Shown: positions 11,455 through 21,946, counted from the first letter of the stretch. The stretch is DNA of 50,880 nucleotides from Hofstenia miamia (GCA_900660155.1 CABFPE010000031.1:1201941-1252820); one strand, 5' to 3'. Translations and numbers: made by a program. The notes: generated by a model not told the origin, from the sequence alone.

Positions 11455-11665
11455 TTCAAGGGCAGAGAGACCAATGGACAAAAAGCCTCTCCCACCAGGG
11501 ATCTGCACCACTGATTCAAGGGCATGCAGAAAACTGGTGCACAGCACAACTTTCCCTCCCAAAGTCCACAACGCTGATTCAAGGGCAGTGAGACATGAGG
11601 AGTTCCAGGGGAAGGTGTAAGTGGTGGAAGAACCATGGAGATGCAAAAGCGATTCAAGGCTGACG
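11449..11665 (+). repeat. Short imperfect repeats 'GATTCAAGG' in the LTR-element internal region
   Basis: The motif GATTCAAGG occurs at 11453, 11513, 11576 and 11651 (spacings 60, 63 and 75), with partly similar sequence in between. The last copy extends to GATTCAAGGCTGAC, also found at 7916. The assembly breaks into N five bases after this block, consistent with a repeat-induced assembly failure. Confidence 0.6.
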
Positions 11666-11670
11666 TTATC

Positions 11671-12670
11671 NNNNNNNNNNNNNNNNNNNNNNNNNNNNNN
11701 NNNNNNNNNNNNNNNNNNNNNNNNNNNNNNNNNNNNNNNNNNNNNNNNNNNNNNNNNNNNNNNNNNNNNNNNNNNNNNNNNNNNNNNNNNNNNNNNNNNN
11801 NNNNNNNNNNNNNNNNNNNNNNNNNNNNNNNNNNNNNNNNNNNNNNNNNNNNNNNNNNNNNNNNNNNNNNNNNNNNNNNNNNNNNNNNNNNNNNNNNNNN
11901 NNNNNNNNNNNNNNNNNNNNNNNNNNNNNNNNNNNNNNNNNNNNNNNNNNNNNNNNNNNNNNNNNNNNNNNNNNNNNNNNNNNNNNNNNNNNNNNNNNNN
12001 NNNNNNNNNNNNNNNNNNNNNNNNNNNNNNNNNNNNNNNNNNNNNNNNNNNNNNNNNNNNNNNNNNNNNNNNNNNNNNNNNNNNNNNNNNNNNNNNNNNN
12101 NNNNNNNNNNNNNNNNNNNNNNNNNNNNNNNNNNNNNNNNNNNNNNNNNNNNNNNNNNNNNNNNNNNNNNNNNNNNNNNNNNNNNNNNNNNNNNNNNNNN
12201 NNNNNNNNNNNNNNNNNNNNNNNNNNNNNNNNNNNNNNNNNNNNNNNNNNNNNNNNNNNNNNNNNNNNNNNNNNNNNNNNNNNNNNNNNNNNNNNNNNNN
12301 NNNNNNNNNNNNNNNNNNNNNNNNNNNNNNNNNNNNNNNNNNNNNNNNNNNNNNNNNNNNNNNNNNNNNNNNNNNNNNNNNNNNNNNNNNNNNNNNNNNN
12401 NNNNNNNNNNNNNNNNNNNNNNNNNNNNNNNNNNNNNNNNNNNNNNNNNNNNNNNNNNNNNNNNNNNNNNNNNNNNNNNNNNNNNNNNNNNNNNNNNNNN
12501 NNNNNNNNNNNNNNNNNNNNNNNNNNNNNNNNNNNNNNNNNNNNNNNNNNNNNNNNNNNNNNNNNNNNNNNNNNNNNNNNNNNNNNNNNNNNNNNNNNNN
12601 NNNNNNNNNNNNNNNNNNNNNNNNNNNNNNNNNNNNNNNNNNNNNNNNNNNNNNNNNNNNNNNNNNNNNN
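11671..12670. other. Assembly gap, 1000 N
   Basis: Exactly 1000 N, the same as the gap at 25092-26091, which indicates a placeholder. The sequence left of it is LTR-element internal region. The sequence right of it is an unrelated CR1 fragment. Confidence 0.95.
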
Positions 12671-13632
12671 AGGTTAAAGAAATTTGGTGGTTTACTTTCA
12701 TACTTAACTTTTGGGCAACTGAATTTTCCTAGATTAATAAAAGTTTTGTTTAATTTGTTGGAGATTTCATAATCATCAGTAATTATTTTTCCCCATGAAT
12801 TTTTAATAGCATCAATAGAGTTTGATTTAGATTTCTTACTATTAGTGATCTCATGAATTAGCTTCCATTTTGATTTTTGATTTGGCAGACAAGCCATTTC
12901 TGATGTATTTGTTATACACTCTGCAGTTTTCAATGTTGGAGACATTTTTAACTTTTCATATGTAGCAGAATTACTATGAGCTTGAGAACTTTTAAAATTC
13001 CTAAATGCAATATTCTTTTTACAAATAAATTCTTTACAAATTTCGGTTAACCAAGGCTTATTTTGTAGAGATTTGATTGAGTTGCTTTTCAGAATTGAAT
13101 TAATCATGATTTTCTTCTCTGGACAAAAAAAATTTCTAAAAAATTTGTCAACCTTGTAGTTGAATTTGTTGCAGAATATACAGGAAGACAATTTGCTGAA
13201 GAGAGTGCTGATTTAAAATTATTATGTTATTGGTAGTCTTTTCACGGGTTTTTATCCACTTAGTAAAATTCTTAGTAGAAGAATTACGTTTAGAAAATTC
13301 AACAGATGTAATGCAGTGATCAGAAAAAGGACATTTTAATGAATAAATATTGTAACATGCATTATTTGATTCAGAAAGTACAATATAAGCAATTAGTGTG
13401 GTGCTCAATGAAGTAGTTCTAGTTGGAAATGTTTTATTAGTCAATTTTAAATTGAAAGTATTTAAGAGTAGGTCTTTCTTGGACTGTTCATTAGTGCTAA
13501 AAAAATTTAAGTTTCAGTCTCCAAGTAGCATTAAATCTTTATTTTCAGAACAAGCTAAAGATAATTCATCTTCTAATTACTCAATGAACAAATTAGTAAA
13601 TTTCTTGTTAGGACAGTAAGCTACATTTAACA

Positions 13633-14318
13633 CAGGGATTGTTAGATTTTAATCGTGATTAATCATAGGATGAAAATTTTTAATGATAGATTAATTGTAA
13701 TCGCTGTTGCCAGGAGATTAATAATGGCGATTAATCATCGATTAATCTACTTCTGATTAAAAATATTCAAAATACAATATATCAATTGAAAAATATTCAA
13801 AATAGAAAATATCAACTATTATTGTTATTTGAGATTATTTCCTGAAGTCATTTTACTCAACATGTGCTTGTTAGGGTAAAGAAATATTTGGATCTCTAAG
13901 TTGAGGGGCAATAAACGATTTTGGTAATCAGAAAAAGCATAACCAGCTTTGCTGAACAGTCTCTCAACCTGATTAAAAGTTGGCGTGATAAAATCAAGGA
14001 TCCTTATATATAGAATTAGGTGACATCCGACGTTTCCTAAGTGTGTTAGATGCCTAATTATCACACTCTTCTTCTATGTTCGGTGTTATAAGGGTTTCTT
14101 TTGTAAAACATATGACACAAGAATAGTGGCCATAGATAAGAGCAAACTGAAAATGACAACACGTAACTGAATGCCTAAGCATCAACTTAATTAGAATAAT
14201 CTAGATTAATCGAGCATGCTGTTTACGATTAATCTAATCTACTTGACCATCATGATAGATTAATACATCCGATTAATCTCAATTAATCATGTTGACGAAT
14301 AATCATGTTGGATACCTG
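13633..14318 (-). mobile_element. Non-autonomous hAT transposon inserted in the CR1 fragment
   Basis: Ends begin CAGGGATTG (left) and CAGGTATCC (right, inverted). The element is bracketed by a perfect 8-bp duplication, ATTTAACA, at 13625-13632 and 14319-14326. Removing 686 bp plus one duplicate makes the CR1 reading colinear again. The sequence near the ends is full of TTAATCG/CGATTAAT motifs, a usual subterminal feature of hAT elements. The interior keeps only the C-terminal dimerisation piece of a transposase. Confidence 0.9.
13825..14064 (-). pseudogene. hAT transposase C-terminal dimerisation (hATC) remnant
   Basis: The 79-codon frame contains 'ERLFSKAGYAFSDYQNRL' followed by 'LEIQIFLYPNK', the diagnostic hATC block (usual form: ERxFSxAGxxxSxxRxxLxxxNxExLxFL). 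The catalytic RNase H-like domain is absent, so the element depends on a transposase supplied elsewhere. Confidence 0.85.
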
Positions 14319-14734
14319 ATTTAACAACTGCTTTCTAAAATTCGAATTTCTGATTGGATTATTAATTCCTACCCATAGACTTTCGAAATTTGTCCCTAGA
14401 TTACTCTTGATATCATTGCTTGGCTTAGGATTAAACGATTTCAGTGTTAGAAATAGAACACCTTCACTAGGGTCTTGACTATTTTGATACACTATAATTT
14501 GTGATCAGATTCCCATTCTTACCATGACTATAGCATTAGTTTGAAAGTTTGGGACAAATTGAAGTGATATTCAGCTGGTGCCATCGCAAGGTGTGAGTTA
14601 AACTGATTGCAAATCAAACTGGTCAAAAACATAAACAAAAATATTTTCTTATTATCTTTGACAATTTCATAATTTTGTTGATTCTTAATTATTTACTCAT
14701 TTAGATGGAAACACAATAAACCTGCTGGAGCAAT

Positions 14735-16076
14735 GTGTTACAAAAGAACTTTAAGGATTTCAAGTTTAATAAAATACAACTTCCTACAAATGTAGATGTG
14801 CTATGCAGATACAACTCCATCAGACATTGTAATCCTAAAATGCCTCAAAATGACATTGTGAACAATCTAGTGAAGGAAGTCACGGACATATGGAAGAAGA
14901 CATATTTCACATTGCTTCATCAGACTAACATAAGCTGAAGTTGGAAAGTGTATTAGAAATCTAAGGTTAGTTCAAAAGAGCAAGCATAAAGTTATTAAAC
15001 CTGAGCTGTTTGACTTGTCTAGTCCTGGTTTTGAAAAGGCACTAAAAAGAATCATTTTCTGAATAATGAGAGAAAAGCTAGAGAGTTAAAATTTCTTTTT
15101 GCTGAAAATGTAATCGTAAACTTTACATTGGAGAGAGAGAGAAACAGATGTTGAGGTTCATGAAGCAATATCAACAAAGCGAATTGCAAGAGACAACAAC
15201 AAAGAGAGATTACAGACTGTTGAGACTATTAATGATGAAAAAGAGTGTTTTTCGAATGATTCAGGATCTGAATTTGAATACAAACATGACCATGAACTCA
15301 TGCTAAAAAACAAAGATTTTCTACGAAAAAGGCAGCGGAATTAATAATAAATTCGCAGTCTTCACTAGCTACTGCACAAGAAGCATCCAAATATTTGCGA
15401 ACACCACACCTTCAAAATCAGGCATTTACAAGTCCGTCATAAAAAAGAAAACTTTGTTAATTAATGATAAATTCATGGAACTTAAAAATCGCGATGGAAT
15501 TGTTTTAAAATTTGATCTGAGTGAAGAAAAGCTGTATGGAAAAACAAGAGAGTTGATTGCAGTGTGTCTAGACTCAAATTTGGTGTTTCTTGATGAGATC
15601 GCTTCAAAGAAGGGGACAGATGTTGCAGATGCAGTTTACAACATAGTAATGCAAAATAATGTGAAAGTTGATAAGATTATTACTGATACAGAAGCGCCAT
15701 AACTGGAGAAAAAATGGAGCTGTAACTCTTTTGTCTGTAAAACTTGGTTATACACCTACTTGGATTTTCTTTGTTAATCAATGTTTGGATTTAGCTTTGT
15801 GAAAAGTTATTCTATTTTGGTTTGATTCAAAGTCAAAGAGGCCTTTACTGAAGCACTTCAGTTTTGTAACAGTGGTGCATGAAAAATTCAACAAAGAGAA
15901 TTGACTTCTTCTTCACCATATGCAACATTCGAACCCTTTATTGTTTTCTGGAGACACAAGGAAGCGAAGTGATTATTCTCTGTTGTTTAGCACATTGCAA
16001 GTCTTCAATGGAAATATTGAAAGCATTAGCATCAAGACGCTACCACCTTTACATGAAGCTTGATGAAATACATTAG
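14735..16076 (+). pseudogene. Degraded transposase-like gene with 'TEAxNTG' motif
   Basis: Plus-strand blocks in changing frames: 14735-14938 ('LPTNVDVLCRYNSIR', 'IVNNLVKEVTDIWKK'), about 15000-15420 (charged linker with stops), 15454-15702 ('KLYGKTRELIAVCLDS', 'ASKKGTDVADAVYNIV', 'KIITDTEAP'), then in a second frame NTG-ekNGA and 'W...C.NQCLDLAL'. The ordering resembles uncharacterised invertebrate proteins with a D-T-x-x-x-NTG-x-x-x-GA block and a later W-x-C-x-x-H-x-x-E/D block, which I take to be an RNase H-like transposase core. I cannot assign a superfamily. At least three frame breaks; not functional. Confidence 0.5.
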
Positions 16077-16590
16077 CATTCTATGTTATTACTCAGTAAA
16101 CATAGAACTGTCGTAATGACGTTGCTGAACAACATAATAACAGCACTAAAACGACATTACAAAACAACGTCTTTTCACAATAAAACACCAAACTATCAAT
16201 AAAAATGCAGTTTTTAAAAAATTTATCTTCAAATTGTTATAATAGTAAATTTATTCTTATTTTTAAATATATTTTGGTAGACGGAATTATACACTGCCAC
16301 TAATCCGCACTATAAACGACACTCAAACAATTCAACGCCTATTAAACCCCAATACACCACAAAAACGACGTCGTTACTTTAATGGCCTATTTAGCTGTAC
16401 ACAGAGCTCCTGACTAAAATGCTTATATTTCAATGACTGAAAGAATCAGGGTTGAAATTTGGCACATTTAGTATGACAGGTAAGGGCGATCATTTGACAA
16501 GCATTAGGTGAAAATGCATTGATCAGGGAAAACCAGGAAAAGGTAATTATGGGATCTCTAAGTACTATGGGAAGCATTGCACCTGTTTTT
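16077..16590. other. Spacer without recognisable gene
   Basis: No coding signal. Around 16100-16180 and 16320-16380 there are several 'acgacgt/aacgtc' words, possibly the end of an unrecognised DNA element. Confidence 0.4.
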
Positions 16591-17100
16591 AGGAAATGCC
16601 TTAAATCTCCTCCATTATTGAAGATATCAACTTCAGACCACTTATATTTGTTTTCTACCCTAAAATTACTACTAGGGACGATTTATGAAAATAGGTTTCC
16701 CATGGACTACTATATTATTGGTCAATCAATGATATATTGTAAAGATTGGGCAATTTTATTGAAAACGTGCCCCTATCTCTGTCAATATTAATGATATCAA
16801 TTTGAAACCTCCTAAAGTTAATATTTACTTCTAGAAACGTTTCATTATATAATATTTAGCATGGACTACTTTTCTATTAGTCAGTGAAACTGTAAATGAT
16901 AGAATGCCAGAGAGGGTTAGCAATTTTAAGAAATTTCGTAAATTTCAATCAATTGTAGAGACATCAATTTCACACCACTTTTATTTGTTTTTATATTCAA
17001 AATTACTTCTGGAGATGATTTATGAAATGGGTTTCCATGGGCTACTATGTTTTTGCTCAATCACTTTTGACAAGAAACATTGGGCAATTCCATGATTATC
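16591..17100. repeat. Diverged tandem-like repeat, unit about 160-180 bp (first block)
   Basis: A phrase of the form 'gaccacttttatttg...aaaattacttctgg.acgatttatgaaa...ggtttccatggactact...gtcaatca' recurs with the 'ggactact/gggctact' anchor at about 16701, 16861 and 17039. The ORFs here are by-products. A second block of the same family lies at 18010-18420. Confidence 0.55.
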
Positions 17101-17660
17101 TTTTGAAAATGGCCAATTGTTGTTTAATGAATTTCGGAGAATTTGTGTGTGGTTTAGGACGTTAATATTATAATTGATGTTTAAAATTGGGTTTTGGTAT
17201 TTTGAAGTGCTGCTTTATGTGTTGCTATTTGAAACATTTTTTGACATTTTTTCAAGCTGTTAAATAGCTTTTGTGCTCTATTTTATAAGCTAATTAAAGT
17301 TAACCTGTTTAAGGGATAAATACTGGTAAAGTGGCAGCATCAATTAGAGTAGTTTTTGCTTGATTTTTTCTTGAGTATTAATGAAAATATCATGATTGGT
17401 TTTCTAGTGATAACCCAAATTTTCAATGCAACTTTCTATTGTAGTGTAGTGTCACGTTTTAGCTATATTAATGTTATTTGCCAAGTGCTGGGCCTTTGTT
17501 TACTAATGTAGCCCTATTGAATTAAGGGGAAATGGTTTACAGACGCTTTTGTTATTATAAATAAACACCTATTTTTATTTGCTGTTATATTATGAAGTAC
17601 AGTTGTTGCTTCACAGTTTTAGTGTAGTGTCACGTGTACTTTCAGATCATTTATTTTCGT
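17101..17660. other. AT-rich spacer
   Basis: No gene seen. The phrase 'tagtgtagtgtcacgt' appears near 17442 and again near 17620, a short local duplication of about 180 bp spacing, like the neighbouring repeats. Confidence 0.4.
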
Positions 17661-17674
17661 TTGATATTCTGCAA

Positions 17675-18035
17675 ATGCCGGTCTCTGTAGCTGAGAGAAA
17701 TCACCAAAGTCGCCTAAAACAGAAACAAAACGAATCCAGAACTATACCATCAATGAAGAGCCGTCGTGATGAAGTGTTATCGAAACAATCAGAAAAAGAA
17801 GATAAATGACTTACCAATAGGAAGAAGGAAGGTAAAATTGCGTGAACTTCAGCTGAAAAAAGTGAATGAAATGTGAAAATATCGTAGCAAATCTAAAACA
17901 GAGAATGAATGCGTTAACTATCCATATAGGAGTGCATCTTAATTGGGAAGAGCAGTTGCAAAAGTTCAGAAGTACTTACCTGTGTCACCTTGAAAAAAGA
18001 AAAATTGTTATTTCAAAAATTTCGGCAATTTAACA
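17675..18035 (+). pseudogene. Relic of a repetitive 'MPxSxxERxxxxRxRLK' protein
   Basis: ATG at 17675 starts 'MPVSVAERNHQSRLKQKQ', followed by a basic Lys/Arg/Glu-rich stretch with stops from 17807 on. After a gap of broken frames it reads 'YPYRSAS-LGRAVAKVQKY' and 'LPVSP' (about 17920-17990). This order (N-terminal ER-x-x-x-x-RxRL, basic middle, then Y-x-S-x-x-x-LGRA-x-x-x-V, LP-x-SP) resembles a transposon-associated protein family of unknown function seen repeatedly in invertebrate genomes. The assignment is from memory of the motif layout only. Confidence 0.45.
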
Positions 18036-18420
18036 AAAACTTGCATATATCTCTGTGAATAATTATCAGATTGCTCTCGCTCCCATTTTATATGCTTTCT
18101 TGTTAAAATTTAGTTCTAGAAAGATTTTAATAGCAAGAATTTTGTAAGAACTACTGTTTTTAGTCAATATCTTTTATGATACCACAATGCTAACAGTAGT
18201 CCGACTTTTTAAGAAATGGTATATATCTCCGTAAATATTATGTTTATCGATTTCGGACCACTTTCAATCGTTTTTAAAGTGATATTTGGGTCCAGAACAA
18301 TGTTATTAAACAATATTTGATTAAGACTACTGCGATTTTGAACTATGGACTCCCTGAATCTATATTTTAAAAAATTGAGCAATTTTTTTAAAAAATGAAT
18401 CAAATCTCAGTTGATACAGA
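18010..18420. repeat. Diverged tandem-like repeat, unit about 175 bp (second block)
   Basis: The anchor 'aactactg/gactactg' followed by '.ttt..agtcaatat / ttgaactat' occurs at about 18149 and 18326, preceded in each case by 'atatatctc.gtaaat' and a 'gttctagaa/gtccagaac' word. It matches the layout of the block at 16591-17100. Confidence 0.5.
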
Positions 18421-18577
18421 AGATTTAGGCTAACATATATATTAGATTCCTAAAAAAACAGTGTAAAAGAATCATTAAAAATGCTGAAATACCATTTAGT
18501 AAAAAATAGGACTAGGGTGTAAATGGAGCTCTGATAATTTTTAATGTTATTATTATTTCATTTCTTCTCACAGCTTC

Positions 18578-19145
18578 ATGCTGGTGTCCCTATCAGCTTG
18601 GGGAACTCACCAGTTCCCAGGGAAGCTGAGATCTTTCTTCAGGACTCTAGCTGTTCCTAATAATGCTGCCTTTTTAGCTGCTGCACTTCCGCACTTTGGT
18701 ATCCCAACTCCTCCAAGTAGCACTTATGCTTCTTACTACCTGCTCCTAGTGCTGCTACAAGTACTGGGACTACTTCAGCTTTCTTTACCTTCAATAGCCT
18801 TTCTATTTCCTGTGCCAACTCCCTGTATAAATGTCCTTGCTTTCTACATTCCTGTCCTTTGGTCCTGCTAAGTCTATCACTGTTTCTAATCTTTCCTCTT
18901 TGTCTACCACTACTATGTCTGGCCTTTATGCTTCTATAACCTTGCTTGTCTGGATGTTGAAGTCAAACAGTATCTTAACCTTATCATTCTCTATGACTCA
19001 TAGTGGCTTGTGCTCATATCACTTGTCTCCTGCATCTAACCCATGCTGCCTGCTCAAACTTCCCACCTGGTCATGCCTGAACTTATACTCATTCTGTGCA
19101 AACTTCTCACACCCTGCTATCAGAAGATCTACTATCTCCACTTCT
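18578..19145 (-). pseudogene. LINE C-terminal fragment with PD-type nuclease motif
   Basis: On the minus strand from 19145 the translation reads 'VDLLIAGCEKFAQNEYKFRH', 'YEHKPL-VIENDKVKILFDF', 'NIQTSKVIEA-RPDIVVVDK' and, after a frame change, 'VVPVLVAALGAGSKK'. This matches the C-terminal part of a widespread class of retroelement proteins in which 'W/F-D-F-x-I-x-T...RPDIVVxDK...xIDxAxPxD' forms a restriction-enzyme-like core. Three in-frame stops (marked by dashes) and one frame change show it is dead. It ends at an (AT)n tract at 19151. The reverse transcriptase itself is not present. Confidence 0.6.
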
Positions 19146-19147
19146 TT

Positions 19148-19150
<3 letters not shown>

Positions 19151-19181
<31 letters not shown>
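19151..19181. repeat. (AT)n microsatellite
   Basis: About 15 uninterrupted AT units directly at the end of the LINE fragment. Confidence 0.9.
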
Positions 19182-19182
<1 letters not shown>

Positions 19183-19332
19183 TTGTCTATTTAAAGTGCT
19201 ATATAACAAGTGTTGTTAGACTTATAAGGAGGCCATTATAAATATGTAGAATTCTCTATAAATCACAAAATGCCACCATTTATACCAAATTCGTTATTTG
19301 TGTGTGCGTGTGTGTGGGTGTACCCCCAATAA

Positions 19333-19370
19333 AGCTACATGGACCCCAGTTGAGAACCACTGTTCTAGAT
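19333..19370. mobile_element. Terminal end of a hAT-type DNA transposon
   Basis: The sequence 'ccccagttgagaaccactg' ending at 19362 is, inverted, CAGTGGTTCTCAACTGGGG, the widely shared terminal inverted repeat of SPIN-like hAT elements. The following 8 bases (ttctagat, 19363-19370) would be one target duplication. The other end was not found nearby, so the copy is truncated or its start has diverged. Confidence 0.6.
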
Positions 19371-19545
19371 CGAAAAATCCGAGTTATGATTGCTTTTATA
19401 CCAAAAGTACTTATAAAATTTATCTGGAAAAGGAACATCCCATCCCGCACAAATACATTAGTATAAATTTGTTCCCGTTATGATTGAATTTTAAATTTAT
19501 ATTTTTTCATAACACCATGAAACGGTGCAAAAAATCAATCTTTAC

Positions 19546-19704
19546 CTCTGGATCCAGATCATTTAGAAAGTCTTCTAATTGATTAATTTCATCTTCAGTT
19601 AGGCCATCTAGCAAAGTATCATCGTCAAAGTTTAGCAATTCTTCTCTATCGCATCTAGTAGTATCTTTAGTTCCAGCTAACATCTGAAATTCTGAAAAAA
19701 ACAA
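19546..19704 (-). CDS. TMOD: Tropomodulin 5' coding exon (N-terminal 46 residues), displaced from the rest of the gene
   Basis: Minus strand: acceptor 'ttgtttttttcag', 8 nt of 5'UTR (the exon itself starts near 19691), ATG at 19683, then 46 codons ending at GAG 19546 and a donor 'gtaaag'. The translation holds 'LLDGLTEDEINQLEDFLN' and 'DLDPE', matching the tropomyosin-binding N-terminus of tropomodulins ('LGALTEEELxxLExELxELDPDN'). The exon ends in phase 0, and the first tropomodulin exon in contig 3 (41808) starts in phase 0 with Asn-Asn-Ser-Leu-Pro-Ala, the expected continuation. On the coding strand, however, this exon lies 22 kb behind that gene, in another contig. Either contig 2 is misplaced or this is the start of a second tropomodulin copy. 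Confidence 0.85.
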
Positions 19705-20054
19705 TAAATAGAAAACAAAGAACTTTAAAGGTAAAATACATTTTTTAATTGTTAATTAAATATTAGTAACTATAATAAATTGTAAATCCGCATATAGAAA
19801 AATAGATCCTACAGAAAATTCGTTTTCAACTAATTAACCAGAAAACAAATGATTCTACTGCACTAGTTTGCAACTTTTGATAAAAAAATATGAAAGCTAA
19901 GGAATAATCTCAGGATAATGTGTCATGAAAATTTCTACAAATAAAATTAAAATATTTATGCGCTATTATGAAAGTAAATTCTTTTTAAAAATACAATTAC
20001 GATGCAATTAGTTGAGTTACGTGATCATACATTTTAAATGGAGCTGGGGCAAAA
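19705..20054. other. Spacer upstream of the tropomodulin 5' exon
   Basis: No gene seen. On the minus strand this should be intron upstream of the exon, because the exon starts with a splice acceptor. Confidence 0.45.
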
Positions 20055-20655
20055 CAGATTCAAAAATACCAACAAGGAGACGCGTAGAGAAGAATGGACT
20101 TGAACAAAGAGAGCTTCACAGCGGACGAGGTATTAAAAGGAACATTACGGAAAAGGGCAAATAGCGAGGAATTAGCTTTGCGGAGACGCAAAGACACATG
20201 TCCAGTCCAATTTAAGTTAGCAGCAATTTGAACTCCAAGATGAGTGTGGTGAGGCGCAAAGTTCACAGGTAGAGGCAAATCAGAAGGGGGAGCCACAGAA
20301 AAGGAAATACCACATGTCTTGGTAGTGCTAAAATCAAGATGGTTGACAGAGGACCAAGTAGACAAGTGCTCGAGATCAGAAAAGATATTCGAAGCAAAAG
20401 ACCAACCAAAATCAAAAATCGCAGTGTCGTCAACATACAGCAGGCAAGACGAGTGTAGAACAGAATGAGGGAGGTCGTTAATGGAAACGAGGAAGAAAAG
20501 AACAGCAAACACTGAGCCTTGAGGGGCACCACTAGTAACGGAGACAGGAGAAGAGATAGAGGAGTTGATTTTGACACACTGGTGGCGATTGGTCAGGTAA
20601 GACTGGAACAGTTCGATGAAATCCACATCAAAAGAATGGAATGAGAGAGGCAATC
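20055..20655 (-). pseudogene. LINE-B reverse transcriptase fragment (palm to thumb)
   Basis: One open minus-strand frame of 197 codons: 'FQSYLTNRHQCVKIN', 'SGAPQGSVFAVLFFLVSIND' (RT motif, usual GxPQGSxLxPxLF), 'CLLYVDDTAIF' (catalytic F/Y-x-DD, here YVDD), 'HHTHLGVQIAANLNWTGHVS' and 'RKANSSLFALFRNVPF'. This family differs from the CR1 at 30242 and recurs at 48620-49930 and 50261-50880; I call it LINE-B. The catalytic Asp pair is intact, but both ends are truncated. Confidence 0.85.
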
Positions 20656-21946
20656 AAACAGAATGAGGGAGGTTCATGAAATAGATGACAGTCGATTAAT
20701 CGAACCACATCTATTTCTATGATGTACAATGAATACACAGACAATAGTGCAAATTTGAATATTCTAAAATACTTTCAATTATTTGTATGATATATTGTAT
20801 CAAGGTTGAATAGATCACAAACTCTTTAAATATTTAAAAAATCAATTGTATTAGTATTTAACAGTAACTAACAAGCAGTTAAACTTCATATCATCAACGA
20901 TTAAAGCTATAAAAACATTATATATATAATATATATTAATAAATAATAATTCATTTAACAACGTAAATTTTTCAACGCATTATACGTATTTTCTTGCAAC
21001 GCCTATTTCAAGCATAACTAAAATCGGAATTGCGAAAATGTTTAATTTTACAAAACGCAATTTTCCAGGAGGTTGCACAGAAATAGAAGGTGATGTTAAA
21101 GAATAACTGTGCTATGAAGCCAAACGACTGGAATATGAGATAATGATGGTCCATGATTTGCAGCACTGTAAATAAAAAACGCAAATATATTAGCTCAATA
21201 TTGTGTTGGCCACATGCATTCATGTCCTATTTCAGTAGCTGTATCATATTTATGTTCTCGCAAATTTCAATGAGGCCATTTTTTAATAAAAAAACAACTC
21301 TAAACTGAGGGCATAAACCAGAATGATACCATAATGATCTGTTGAACATTGAACATTATATATTTCCTAAAAAAAAATAATGCATCAAATCAATACATTT
21401 ATCAAGTCTAAATTTTTTAGTTCGCGTGAAATTACTTTCAACTCTAAATAGATGTAAACAGAATTAGGATTTATCTACTAACAATGCATTGATTTCGGAG
21501 TAAAATTCTGTTTTAGGATAATTGTAGGTAAGCACCAATGTCAACACTTTGAAAAAATTTATTTCTTAAGCACCTAAGATTTTAAATTCTGCTTATGAGC
21601 ATTATAACTTTGTAATAAGATTAAATACTTGTTTACAGTATATTAAGGTACATAGATTCTAAAGCATAGCGAAATAACTTGCCGATTTATTAATTGAAAT
21701 CATAAAAACTTTAAATAGATTGTTTCTAAAAAGGACTAAACCTTGAACAAAAATGAATAAAACTTTTTAAGTTTCACATACGCCCCAATGACTGTAACAC
21801 TTGTCCCTTAATGAATATTCTATTTACGACATTTTTAATTTTATTGACTATTTGAAGTTTACCTAAGAGTTGCTATAAGTCAAATAGTACCAGCTCATTT
21901 GTGCAATTTGTAGTCTGTATCTGTATGTGTATTTTAATTTTAAGTA
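20656..21946. other. AT-rich spacer
   Basis: No gene recognised; the small ORFs are not credible. There are simple (TA)-rich words near 20922-20940. Confidence 0.5.

Larger units (their letters stand above)
7233..11670 (+). mobile_element. Ty3/gypsy-like LTR element in tandem arrangement (LTR - 3' remnant - LTR - gag/PR, cut by gap)
   Basis: Two direct LTR copies (7233-7898 and 8142-8865) begin TGTAGCATC. The second ends in ATTACA and is followed at once by a TGG-type primer-binding site. Between them lies a 3' internal piece ending in a purine-rich tract. Downstream of the second LTR come a gag with a coiled coil and zinc knuckle, and a retroviral-type protease in the -1 frame. No reverse transcriptase, RNase H or integrase is visible before the gap at 11671. 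A third LTR fragment of the same family ends at 26528. The 4 bases before the first LTR (CAAA, 7229-7232) equal the 4 bases after the third (26529-26532), as expected for one target duplication. All coding parts are broken. Confidence 0.8.
12671..14480 (-). pseudogene. CR1-like LINE ORF2 fragment (endonuclease C-terminus and linker), split by a hAT insertion
   Basis: Minus-strand blocks match the intact ORF2 at 30242-33607 in the same order. Block 14480-14327 matches 'GVLFLIPKSFNPK...LWVEINNPIKNS'. Block 13632-12671 matches 'YCPHKKFSNFF', 'LEDELSLACSENKDLLLLGD' (here partly with stops), 'TLPTRMTSSSRTLIDYI', 'CPFSDHC' and the linker up to 'NKTFVNLGK'. The interruption 13633-14318 is a hAT element with its 8-bp target duplication. 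The copy is 5'-truncated near 14480 and its 3' side is lost in the gap. Several stops and frame changes make it inactive. Confidence 0.85.

Noticed and set aside
11377..13191. Long open frames spanning the N run at 11671-12670 (604, 418, 383 and 365 residues)
   Set aside because: They exist only because N codons are not stops. The two sides belong to unrelated elements.
16519..17095. Two plus-strand ORFs of 90 and 63 residues with similar sequence
   Set aside because: The similarity reflects the underlying diverged noncoding repeat, not a protein family.
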